10,776 nt of DNA from Rhodospirillales bacterium 47_12_T64 (GTDB lineage: Bacteria; Pseudomonadota; Alphaproteobacteria; Kiloniellales; Kiloniellaceae), in assembly GCA_002162915.1 (NCBI GenBank), contig MABB01000029.1:1-10776 (forward strand). Reading direction: 5' to 3'. Positions 1 through 6,136 of this stretch are shown here, in pieces. The stretch's first letter is position 1; each line of letters begins with the position of its first letter. A program made the translations under genes and the position numbers. The notes under the pieces were generated by a model, which was not told where the DNA came from, did no database searches, and was given only the letters and a program-made list of their open reading frames with translations.

Positions 1-488
1 TCATCTTGAACGTTTACAACAACCGTATTGGTTAAAAGGTCGTGCAGAGTACGGCGTTCTTTATTAAACAGCATAACGATAAGTATAAGAAAACTTGTTA
101 CAGGCACTGTCAGGTAGAAAATTATCGTTGTTATCCCGGCATGAATTAATGTCGGATTGTCGCCCTCCATCGTCGTCATTTTGATATCCATTGCATTCAT
201 CCCCGGTGTTGCTCCTTGGTGAGAGAGGAAAAAACTGTGGTAGGCCAAAGGTAACAGAGGAAGCAGGACAAAAACGATAGAGGTGAGGGGAGACAGTAAC
301 CCCAGAGAAATAAGGGTAATAATAAAAGCGACAAAACCAATTACCAAACTGATGACAGCCAGAATTATAAAATCGATGATGTATGCAAAGCATCGATTAA
401 AAGGCACCCCTTGAATATCGGAGGCGTTAATTTGCCGTTTAATGCCCGATTTTGGAGTACTGAGACTTAGTGAGGGTGTGTTATCCAT
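1..488 (-). CDS. RDD-family integral membrane protein, partial (3' end outside window)
   Basis: The reading frame opens at an ATG (complement of 486-488) and stays open to the left edge, giving 162 codons with no stop. Residues 27-41 read GVPFNRCFAYIIDFI, with the Arg32 and Asp39 spacing typical of the first helix of RDD proteins. A loop with TPGMNAMDIKM follows at about 93-103, then ERRTLHDLLTNTVVV near residues 144-158, the usual C-terminal signature. Hydrophobic stretches at about 35-60, 65-85 and 115-140 suggest three membrane helices. The first 25 residues are polar and probably cytoplasmic. RDD proteins are small inner-membrane proteins of mostly unknown role; a few have been linked to ion transport or to handling partner proteins. 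The gene starts 68 bases after the motB stop on the same strand, so it is probably co-transcribed with motAB. No strong Shine-Dalgarno sequence is seen. Family assignment is firm; function is not. Confidence 0.85.
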   Translation of the reverse strand, partial: MDNTPSLSLSTPKSGIKRQINASDIQGVPFNRCFAYIIDFIILAVISLVIGFVAFIITLISLGLLSPLTSIVFVLLPLLPLAYHSFFLSHQGATPGMNAMDIKMTTMEGDNPTLIHAGITTIIFYLTVPVTSFLILIVMLFNKERRTLHDLLTNTVVVNVQD

Positions 489-556
489 TGAAAATACATA
501 AGAAGTTTAAGCCCCGGAAACAAGGATGAATTCATTTCTTAAATCATAACAAGAGC

Positions 557-1519
557 TTAATTTGGATCAGAAGAAATGCTATCTACATCAATGCTATTGC
601 CCGCATCCATTTTTTTCTTGAGGACCTCATTGTTATCTTTGAGCAAGATAATTGAAATTCTACGATTTACTTCTGCTCTTGGGTTTTCCTCATCAAAGGG
701 CTCCGTCGCTGCCAAACCCTCCACAGAGGAAACACGGTTGGCACTTAACCCCGCGTTTATGAGCGCGCGACGACTTGCATTTGCCCGTTCAGAAGACAGC
801 TCCCAGTTCGTGAACCCGTTCGCGGTACTATAAGGCGTTGCGTCCGTGTGGCCCTTAATGGCGATTTGCTGATCGATATCTGCAATGGCATCCGCGACGA
901 GCCCTAAAAGTTTTTCGGTATGATCCAACATATTGGAATTACCACTGGGAAACATGGAAGTTCCATGCTGGTCAACCAGTTGTATTCGCAAACCATCAGG
1001 AGTCTGGTCAATCAGGAGGTTTTCTTCCAGGCCAGAGAGTTCCGGGTTTGCAGCAATGGCGGTTTTAAGGGCAACAGCAGTTTCTTCAAACTGTTTTTGC
1101 TCCTGCTCTCGGCGGAATTCTTCTAATTGCTCCTCGTCGGCCTTGCCTTCCCCTTTCAAAGGATCTTTTTCTGCATCGGGATCTGATTCTTCACTCTCCT
1201 CTTCCGGAGGAAGTTGCATCTGGACGCCAATGCTTGAGAACTGAGATACCAGTGCACCGTCTTTTGAGATCGATTGTCCTCCCAGAAGCCCATCCGATCC
1301 ACTGGTTGATTTGGAGATGTTTGACGAGGGGGCAAAATAGTCAGCAATACCGTTTTTCTGCTCTTCTGTTGTTGCATTCAAAAGCCACAAGAGAAGAAAG
1401 AAAGCCATCATTGCCGTAACAAAGTCAGCATAGGCGACCTTCCAGGCACCACCATGTGCAGCATGGCCAGCCTTCTTGATCCTCTTGATTATTATTTGGC
1501 CTTGTCTTTCGTCTGACAT
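557..1519 (-). CDS. motB: Flagellar motor stator protein MotB
   Basis: This 320-residue protein is the peptidoglycan-anchored stator subunit that, with MotA, conducts ions across the inner membrane and drives flagellar rotation. A basic N-terminus (IIIKRIKKAGHAAHGG) leads into one membrane helix at about 28-49 (AWKVAYADFVTAMMAFFLLLWLL). The ion-binding aspartate lies at residue 32, the same number as in E. coli, and the helix resembles proton-type MotB rather than sodium-type PomB. Residues 53-64 (EQKNGIADYFAP) fit the periplasmic plug helix. A very acidic, Glu/Gln-rich linker at about 104-145 could form a coiled coil. The OmpA-like peptidoglycan-binding domain covers about 185-293, with GHTDATPY, NWELSSERA and NRRISI. 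The tail of about 25 residues is polar. The start ATG has GGAA seven bases upstream. The gene follows motA after 83 bases. Confidence 0.96.
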   Translation of the reverse strand: MSDERQGQIIIKRIKKAGHAAHGGAWKVAYADFVTAMMAFFLLLWLLNATTEEQKNGIADYFAPSSNISKSTSGSDGLLGGQSISKDGALVSQFSSIGVQMQLPPEEESEESDPDAEKDPLKGEGKADEEQLEEFRREQEQKQFEETAVALKTAIAANPELSGLEENLLIDQTPDGLRIQLVDQHGTSMFPSGNSNMLDHTEKLLGLVADAIADIDQQIAIKGHTDATPYSTANGFTNWELSSERANASRRALINAGLSANRVSSVEGLAATEPFDEENPRAEVNRRISIILLKDNNEVLKKKMDAGNSIDVDSISSDPN

Positions 1520-1602
1520 CCTGATTTTCCGGGACTACATGCTTGTTACATACTGGAAGGGGGCGTGTTGGGATTATGGTTAGGAATGACCAAGAGGCAA
1601 GA

Positions 1603-2466
1603 TCAACCCGGAGCAGGGAGTTCGTTGGCGGCTTCCTCTACCTCGTAAAAACTGGGGCGTACATGAGACATCAGGGTTTTTCGGGCGTATTCAACAGATA
1701 CGGTTGGAGCATTTCCAGCCATATGGGCGAGAATACCAGCTTTCAAACACTCATAATAACGACTGTCTTCTTCTGTCACTTTAGCGTATGCCGATGCCAT
1801 TGGACCAACAAAGCCATAAGACATCAAAATTCCAAAGAACGTTCCAACAAGAGCGGCACCAATCAACTTACCCAGAATTTCCGGCGGCTCGCTAATCGAC
1901 CCCATGGTATGAATAACTCCGAGAACAGCCGCAACAATACCAAGAGCGGGTAATCCTTCCCCAAGCCCGACAAGAGCAGCCTCTACATTATGTTCTTCCA
2001 TATGATGGACTTCGAGTTCCTGATCCATCAGGGCTTCGACTTCATGAGGGACGTCGGCACCAAGGCTCATCATACGGAGATAATCACAAACAAAGGCCAC
2101 GGCGTGATGATCACCGTGAAATTTTGGAAACTGGGAAAAGAGAGCTGATTCTTCAGGATTTTCTACATGTTGTTCAAGGGCAAGCATCCCTTTGGTTTTG
2201 GCAAGTTTGTAGATTTGATACTGAAGGCAAAGAAGTTCCAGGAAATCTTCTTTTTTATAAGCAGGACCTTTAATCATTCTGCCAACGGACCCGCCAAGGC
2301 TTTTGAGCGATACTTTGGAATTGGCACAGATGGTTGCCCCAATACCTGCTCCAAGAATAATAACAAATTCAAAAGGCTGCCAGAGAACGCCGACATGACC
2401 GCCCCCCCCCATATAGCCTCCGAGAACGGAAGCAATAACAATGATGAGGCCTACAATAACTGTCAT
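1603..2466 (-). CDS. motA: Flagellar motor stator protein MotA
   Basis: MotA, 287 residues, is the multi-helix stator subunit that surrounds MotB and pushes on the rotor protein FliG. Four membrane helices are visible at about 3-22, 33-49, 171-191 and 201-222, with the large cytoplasmic loop between helices 2 and 3. Compared with my recollection of E. coli MotA, numbering runs without gaps to residue 222. Glu98 of the FliG-contacting loop (ALEQHVENPEES) is kept, as are Pro173 (EGLPALGIVAA) and Pro222 (YGFVGPMA). The position of E. coli Arg90 holds Lys, a conservative change. The C-terminal YARKTLMSHVRPSFYEVEE motif is also typical. The ATG (complement of 2464-2466) has only a weak GGAA about 12 bases upstream. 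Residues 20-23 are four consecutive glycines encoded across an uninterrupted run of nine G, described separately. It is transcribed ahead of motB. Confidence 0.97.
   Translation of the reverse strand: MTVIVGLIIVIASVLGGYMGGGGHVGVLWQPFEFVIILGAGIGATICANSKVSLKSLGGSVGRMIKGPAYKKEDFLELLCLQYQIYKLAKTKGMLALEQHVENPEESALFSQFPKFHGDHHAVAFVCDYLRMMSLGADVPHEVEALMDQELEVHHMEEHNVEAALVGLGEGLPALGIVAAVLGVIHTMGSISEPPEILGKLIGAALVGTFFGILMSYGFVGPMASAYAKVTEEDSRYYECLKAGILAHMAGNAPTVSVEYARKTLMSHVRPSFYEVEEAANELPAPG
2402..2410 (-). repeat. Run of nine G in motA coding strand (possible slippage tract)
   Basis: The plus strand shows nine C in a row, read as nine G in motA. The run begins with the G of Met19 and continues through GGG GGG and the GG of GGC, encoding part of MGGGGH. 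It is the longest G/C homopolymer in the window. With nine G the frame is open and matches the family length. One base gained or lost would shift the frame near codon 22 and destroy MotA. Runs of this length act as phase-variation tracts in other bacteria; whether it varies here is inference. Confidence 0.6.
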
Positions 2467-2489
2467 GATTTAAATTCGATTCCTGTTGA

Positions 2490-2506
2490 ATACCCTATTT
2501 GGGTAT
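2490..2506. other. Small hairpin in the motA leader
   Basis: ATACCC at 2490-2495 and GGGTAT at 2501-2506 form a perfect six-base-pair stem with a five-base loop. It lies 24-40 bases upstream of the motA ATG, just upstream of the weak Shine-Dalgarno region. In the mRNA it could influence translation, or in DNA it could be a short operator dyad. It may also be chance; no experimental analogue is known to me. Confidence 0.3.
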
Positions 2507-2568
2507 CTTCAGTGAATAAGGTTAACAAGTCGTAATTATCTGTAAAAACTCGTTAAATAAACCTCGAA

Positions 2569-2599
2569 TTTTATCTGATTACGAATTGATCAGATAAAA
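2569..2599. repeat. Perfect 11-bp inverted repeat overlapping the EamA transporter stop codon
   Basis: TTTTATCTGAT at 2569-2579 is the exact reverse complement of ATCAGATAAAA at 2589-2599, with a nine-base loop. The right arm includes the last codons and the stop codon (2590-2592) of the transporter gene, so the element lies at the end of that transcript and about 100 bases before motA. The stem is AT-rich. In the minus direction no clear T-run follows; in the plus direction a run of seven T begins four bases after the stem. It could be a weak terminator, an mRNA 3'-end stabiliser or a protein-binding dyad. The symmetry is certain; the role is not. Confidence 0.5.
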
Positions 2600-3507
2600 G
2601 GACGTTTTTTTCTAAATATCATAGGAAGGACTTCAACCATCAAAATCGCACTGAGGATCATTGCACACCCGATCATTTCTGTATGACCAATTCGCTCTTG
2701 CAAGAAAATGGCCCCTGCACTGGCTGCAAACACAGTCTCCAGACTTAAAATCAGGGCTGCATCAGCCGGTGCGGTATGGGATTGACCTATGACTTGGAGC
2801 GTAAAGGCGACGCCAACAGAGACGATACCGGCATAAGCAATGAACCAGAAGGCAGAAAGAAGAGGGGCCAAAGCCATTGTTTCGGTTGAGAGTGCCCAAA
2901 TAGCCGCGATAATCGTCGTGACAGCAAACTGTATTGCAGCAAGGGTAAGAGGCATCGAAGTTCGAGCAGCAACAACCCCAACAAGGAGAACATGCAGCCC
3001 CCAGAAGATCGAGGAGGTGAGAATTAAAGAGTCTCCATAGCCAAGTTCAAGGGAAGTATCCACACCACTTATCAATGTGGTACCAGCAAATGAAAAAGCT
3101 ATCGCAATCCAAACGATCCAATGAGGCTTACTGCGAAAAAATATTAGTCCAAGCAAGGGGACCATCGGAACATACAGTGCAGTTAAGAAACCAGCATTGG
3201 TAACGCTTGTATGTGCAATACCTATTTGTTGCACAATAGTTGCAATAAAGAGGATAACACCGATGAACAGCATCAACAGTAAATCGCGATTTGAAAGAGG
3301 ACGCGGACCAGAGTTATTCGACAACTGTTTTTTCTTGTTCCATTCTCTTATAGCGAGAGGGGCAACAACAAGTAGGCCCAGGAAAAACCGCGCTGCTGTA
3401 AAAGTCATCGGGCCAATCAAATCCATGGATATCTGTTGAACAACAAATGTTGATCCCCAAATAACTGCGGCAATAAGCAATAGTAAATTCGCCTGCAACC
3501 GTGACAT
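2590..3507 (-). CDS. EamA/DMT-superfamily transporter
   Basis: This 305-residue, highly hydrophobic protein has the two tandem EamA domains (about 8-140 and 155-290) and the roughly ten helices of the drug/metabolite transporter superfamily. The first helix carries IWGSTFVVQQ, a common signature of the group, followed by PMTFTAARFFLGLL. The second repeat holds SIFWGLHVLLVG, and the last part has APADAALILSLETVFAASAGAIFLQE, typical of the closing helices. The C-terminus (RKKRP) is basic and probably cytoplasmic. Members export or import small metabolites, often amino acids or other polar compounds; substrate cannot be told from sequence. The ATG is complement of 3505-3507, with GAGA eight bases upstream. 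The gene reads toward motA, 123 bases away, but an inverted repeat at its stop may end the transcript. I see no functional link to motility. Confidence 0.9.
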   Translation of the reverse strand: MSRLQANLLLLIAAVIWGSTFVVQQISMDLIGPMTFTAARFFLGLLVVAPLAIREWNKKKQLSNNSGPRPLSNRDLLLMLFIGVILFIATIVQQIGIAHTSVTNAGFLTALYVPMVPLLGLIFFRSKPHWIVWIAIAFSFAGTTLISGVDTSLELGYGDSLILTSSIFWGLHVLLVGVVAARTSMPLTLAAIQFAVTTIIAAIWALSTETMALAPLLSAFWFIAYAGIVSVGVAFTLQVIGQSHTAPADAALILSLETVFAASAGAIFLQERIGHTEMIGCAMILSAILMVEVLPMIFRKKRPFI

Positions 3508-3620
3508 GATTTTATCTCATTAAACCCAAGAACGAATATGGTGTATTAGGTTGCTCATATCCAGTTTTCCGGTTGAGAACAAGCATAGTTTTTGGGATGA
3601 GAATTTTTGGCGGAAATAAC

Positions 3621-3650
3621 AAAAACGATCCGGATATCAGTGTCGTTTTT
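3621..3650. terminator. Possible weak bidirectional terminator or dyad
   Basis: AAAAACGA at 3621-3628 pairs exactly with TCGTTTTT at 3643-3650, with a 14-base loop that contains GATATC. In both directions the stem ends in five T, as in a bidirectional intrinsic terminator. The stem has only two G:C pairs, so it would be weak. Its place between two divergent genes is odd for a terminator unless a short transcript runs into it or it insulates the two promoters. Confidence 0.3.
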
Positions 3651-3804
3651 AGAATGTTTTCAGACTTTAGTGTTATAAATTAAAGAGTGAGTAAATATTG
3701 TGTTGTTTTTTTAACTACTTTCTCTGTAGTGTGCCGATAAAAGGTTGTTGGTAAGCAATATAGTTATTTTACTTAAACTCTTCTCCACCGTTGCTGCATC
3801 GATC

Positions 3805-3822
3805 GTGTAGGAATATCTACAC
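3805..3822. promoter_or_regulatory. 18-base dyad, candidate operator upstream of flavin reductase gene
   Basis: GTGTAG at 3805-3810 is the reverse complement of CTACAC at 3817-3822, separated by the six-base centre GAATAT. The size and spacing fit a site for a dimeric helix-turn-helix regulator. It lies about 85 bases upstream of the chosen ATG of the flavin-reductase gene. No regulator gene is present in the window, and no second copy was noticed, so assignment as an operator is inference. Confidence 0.35.
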
Positions 3823-3906
3823 TTCTCTCTTTGCTCCCGTGCATAAAGACAAGGGGGTAAAAATTAATTAAAACAACTATAGAATCTCTTGGGAATAGTA
3901 CAGGTA

Positions 3907-4386
3907 ATGGCTTTTAACTCTGACGAGTTTCGAAAAGTACTCGGATGTTTTACTACGGGCGTAACCGTCGTGACGACACGGGACAAGAACGGTATTCCGC
4001 ATGGCTTGACTGCGAACTCTTTTTCTTCGGTTTCATTGGATCCCCCGTTGGTGCTCTTTTGTATAGATAAGCGCTCCAACTGCCTTCCAGCATTTAATGA
4101 GGCAGATGGCTTTGCTATTAATATACTGACAGATATTCAAAAAGATATTTCAGACCGCTTTGCTTTTTCAGAAGAGCGGTGGGAAGGGGTCAAGACCAGA
4201 ACTCTAACAACTGGTATCCCTGTTTTGGAAAACTGTCTTGCGAACTTAGATTGCTCTATGCATGCGCAATTTGATGCTGGTGATCATATAATTATCGTTG
4301 GTAAAGTTGTCGATACCTTGATGAAAGATGGTGGAGATCCCCTGCTTTATTTCAGGGGCATGTACCGCGGCGTACATATCGAATAA
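3907..4386 (+). CDS. Flavin reductase-domain protein (FMN-binding split barrel)
   Basis: The protein is 159 residues, the usual length for single-domain members of the flavin-reductase-like family (HpaC/RutF type). These bind FMN or FAD and often supply reduced flavin, using NAD(P)H, to a partner monooxygenase. Signatures are FRKVLGCFTTGVTVVTT (8-24), GLTANSFSSVSLDPPLVLFCI (33-53), where the flavin phosphate and isoalloxazine are usually held, FAINIL (69-74), and DAGDHIIIVGKV (123-134). The C-terminus, PLLYFRGMYRGV, is also typical. The frame extends to a TTG at 3889, but homologous proteins begin close to MAFNSDEF, so ATG 3907 is chosen; GGGAA at 3891-3895 and CAGG at 3901-3904 lie upstream. 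It stands alone on its strand with no monooxygenase gene beside it, so the physiological partner is unknown. Confidence 0.88.
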   Translation: MAFNSDEFRKVLGCFTTGVTVVTTRDKNGIPHGLTANSFSSVSLDPPLVLFCIDKRSNCLPAFNEADGFAINILTDIQKDISDRFAFSEERWEGVKTRTLTTGIPVLENCLANLDCSMHAQFDAGDHIIIVGKVVDTLMKDGGDPLLYFRGMYRGVHIE

Positions 4387-4427
4387 GCGCCTCTTTACCA
4401 GGATAAATGTGAAGGTAAAGTCAGGTA

Positions 4428-4455
4428 AATAAAGGGACGTAAAATCCCCTTTATT
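4428..4455. terminator. Bidirectional intrinsic terminator between convergent genes
   Basis: AATAAAGGG at 4428-4436 pairs perfectly with CCCTTTATT at 4447-4455 across a ten-base loop. The hairpin lies 41 bases after the flavin-reductase stop and 27 bases after the stop of the oppositely directed cystathionine-family gene. T-rich sequence (CCCTTTATTA on plus, CCCTTTATTTA on minus) closes the stem in both directions, as expected for a shared terminator of convergent transcripts. Confidence 0.65.
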
Positions 4456-4482
4456 ATCTTCATATTATATCTGAGGACCAAA

Positions 4483-5667
4483 CTAGCTTAAAGCAAAACG
4501 TAAATCGTTAATTAAATCATCGGCATCCTCTACACCCACTGATAACCTTACCAAATTATCTGTAATCCCTATTGCCGCTCTGTGTTCTGGTGAAACGGCT
4601 GCGTGGGTCATGCTCGCGGGATGTTCAATGAGACTTTCCACACCGCCAAGGCTTACAGCCAGAGCAAAAAGCTCGACGCGCTCTAACAGTTGCTTGGTTT
4701 GCTCGAGGCCCCCCTTAACAGTAAAGGTCACAATACCGCCCCCAGCCTTCATTTGCTTTTTGTGCAATTCATACTGAGGATGACTTGGTAATCCCGGATA
4801 CCAAACTTCTTCGATACCTTCTTGCTGCTGAAGAAATGTTGCTATTTTCAAAGCGTTGGAACAGTGACGCTCCATTCTTAATGCCAGTGTTTTAAGGCCG
4901 CGCAAGGCAAGGAAAGAATCAAAAGGTCCCTGAATAGCACCAACCGCATTCTGCAAATACTTAAGGCGATCGCAAAGATCTGAGTTTTCCCCGACAACAA
5001 GAATGCCCCCAATGATGTCAGAGTGACCATTGAGATATTTTGTTGCTGAATGCATCACGATATCGATCCCTAGCTCCAGAGGCCGTTGTACCCATGGAGA
5101 GCAAAAGGTATTATCAACGCAGGTGATGATACCTTTGGTTTTAGCAATCGCTGCAATAGCTTCAAGATCGGCCAACTGAAGAAGGGGGTTTGTTGGCGTT
5201 TCGATCCAGATCATTTTGGTTTCGGGGCGGATAGTTGCGCGAAGAAAATCTAAATTAGTGAGATCAACAAATTCGATATCCAGTCCGGCAGATCGAGGCC
5301 GGACGTCCCTGAATAATCGGTGAGTCCCCCCGTAAAGGTCGTGCATGGCAATAACGTGTGACCCGCTATCAAGCAGGTCAAGTGCCGTACTTATGGCGGC
5401 GAGACCTGATGCGAAAGCCAACCCAAGCCTCCCGCTTTCCAAATCAGCAATACAGCGTTCATAGGCCTGACGGGTCGGGTTTTCTGTCCGGCTATACATG
5501 TAACCTTTATTTTCGCCCAATCCGTCCTGTACGTATGTAGATGTTGCGTAGATTGGTTGCATAATGGCCCCGGTACTCGGGTCTGGATGCTGTCCTGCAT
5601 GAATAGTGCGCGTGGCAAAGGAAAGGCGATTGGAACGATAAGGTTTTTCAGGTATCTTTTGCGGCAT
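4483..5667 (-). CDS. Cystathionine gamma-lyase/gamma-synthase family PLP enzyme
   Basis: This 394-residue protein belongs to the Cys/Met-metabolism PLP-dependent enzymes (fold type I). Counting from ATG 5667, the PLP-binding lysine is Lys210 in SATKYLNGHSD, Asp185 in VDNTF contacts the PLP ring nitrogen, Tyr112 in DLYGG should stack on the cofactor, and Tyr58/Arg60 in YMYSRTENPTR should bind the phosphate of the neighbouring subunit. The C-terminal SLGGVESLIEHPASMTHA motif is complete. The VQRPLELG plus SATKYLNGHSD pattern looks most like bacterial cystathionine gamma-lyase, which splits cystathionine to cysteine, 2-oxobutyrate and ammonia. Gamma-synthase, beta-lyase or O-acylhomoserine sulfhydrylase activity cannot be excluded from sequence. 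A TTG directly precedes the ATG (5670) and is an alternative start. It follows the HdeA-like gene by 17 bases, so the two are probably one transcript. Confidence 0.93.
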   Translation of the reverse strand: MPQKIPEKPYRSNRLSFATRTIHAGQHPDPSTGAIMQPIYATSTYVQDGLGENKGYMYSRTENPTRQAYERCIADLESGRLGLAFASGLAAISTALDLLDSGSHVIAMHDLYGGTHRLFRDVRPRSAGLDIEFVDLTNLDFLRATIRPETKMIWIETPTNPLLQLADLEAIAAIAKTKGIITCVDNTFCSPWVQRPLELGIDIVMHSATKYLNGHSDIIGGILVVGENSDLCDRLKYLQNAVGAIQGPFDSFLALRGLKTLALRMERHCSNALKIATFLQQQEGIEEVWYPGLPSHPQYELHKKQMKAGGGIVTFTVKGGLEQTKQLLERVELFALAVSLGGVESLIEHPASMTHAAVSPEHRAAIGITDNLVRLSVGVEDADDLINDLRFALS

Positions 5668-5684
5668 CAAGGTGTTCTCGCTGT

Positions 5685-5978
5685 TTATTGTTTTAACCCT
5701 TTAACGATATTGAACACTGCCTTTTCAGGAAACTCATTACAAGTATTTAGGGTCTCTTCAATCACAAGCTCAACTTCATCTGGATCAACTATAGAGAGAT
5801 CCTCCTGACCTGAAATGTAACCATCTAGCCAGAATATAAAGCTTGCCAAATCGTCTTCAGATTCGATATCGACACATTTCACTTGCTCAAGGTTTGGCTC
5901 TGCAGACAGCGCTGGATTAACACCGATTGTAAAAATGAACGTCATGACAAGAAGGAAATTGATAAGATAATGTCTCAT
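5685..5978 (-). CDS. Small exported protein, HdeA/HdeB-like
   Basis: The 97-residue product starts with a clear signal peptide: MRHY, then a hydrophobic core at about 5-20, and a likely cut after ALSA (residue 26). The mature part is about 71 residues and acidic, with two cysteines (Cys35 and Cys80) that could form one disulfide. The pattern VKCVDI...FIFWLDGYISG...VDPDEVELVIEETLNTCNEFP resembles the HdeA/HdeB family of periplasmic acid-stress chaperones and their many uncharacterised relatives, in which a Cys, a GYxSG-like turn and a Cys near a Pro recur. Similarity is judged by motif only, so function is tentative. AGAG eight bases upstream supports the ATG. It lies 158 bases after the threonine ammonia-lyase stop and 17 bases before the cystathionine-family gene, an unusual partner for an envelope protein. 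Confidence 0.72.
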   Translation of the reverse strand: MRHYLINFLLVMTFIFTIGVNPALSAEPNLEQVKCVDIESEDDLASFIFWLDGYISGQEDLSIVDPDEVELVIEETLNTCNEFPEKAVFNIVKGLKQ

Positions 5979-6080
5979 GGAATATCTCTGTTATTAATAT
6001 TTAGAGATAACCGTTTAGCTCTTTAAGCTGACAAAAGCCTGATCAAGGTTAGTTGTTTTTACAATGAAGTCATGGGAAGT

Positions 6081-6124
6081 CAATTTCTGGAAGAAGCGCT
6101 TTAAAGGGCTTCCTCCAGAAATTG
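6081..6124. repeat. Long imperfect hairpin behind the threonine ammonia-lyase gene
   Basis: CAATTTCTGGA at 6081-6091 pairs with TCCAGAAATTG at 6114-6124, then after one A/C mismatch GAAGC (6093-6097) pairs with GCTTC (6108-6112), leaving a ten-base loop. That makes 16 pairs with a single mismatch. It starts 12 bases after the stop codon, where a terminator would be expected, but no T-run follows on either strand. It may be a factor-assisted terminator, an mRNA-stabilising 3' hairpin, or a copy of a dispersed palindromic repeat. No second copy was seen in this window. Confidence 0.65.
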
Positions 6125-6136
6125 TTGGAGTACAAG

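Larger units (their letters stand above)
3508..3906. promoter_or_regulatory. AT-rich divergent intergenic region
   Basis: Nearly 400 bases separate the leftward EamA transporter gene from the rightward flavin-reductase gene, and no convincing coding sequence lies in them. The region should hold both promoters. It contains a dyad with T-rich ends (3621-3650), an exact match to the flagellar sigma-28 -10 consensus GCCGATAA at 3733-3740 (plus strand, but no properly spaced -35), an 18-base dyad at 3805-3822, and TATAGAAT at 3878-3885, a weak -10-like element too close to the ATG to be persuasive. A small untranslated RNA cannot be excluded. Confidence 0.5.

Noticed and set aside
64-393. 109-codon minus-strand frame inside the left-edge gene
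   Set aside because: Another minus-strand frame from the ATG at 488 gives a clear RDD protein; this one is rich in Cys, Asn and Tyr without a domain and is a frame shadow.
526-535. Ten-base palindrome ATGAATTCAT between motB and the RDD gene
   Set aside because: It is too short and AT-rich to stand out from chance in a window of this size.
1543-1953. 136-codon open frame on the plus strand opposite motA
   Set aside because: It lies fully antisense to the motA 3' half and the motA-motB gap, has no recognisable family pattern and reads as a shadow of the coding strand.
2320-2336. Sigma-54-like TGGCAC...TTGC on the plus strand inside motA
   Set aside because: Spacing between GG and GC is one base too long and it points into the middle of a gene on the opposite strand, with nothing downstream for it to drive.
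3889-3906. Upstream TTG start for the flavin-reductase gene
   Set aside because: There is no Shine-Dalgarno sequence before it, and family members normally begin near the MAFNSDEF position, which has its own ATG at 3907.
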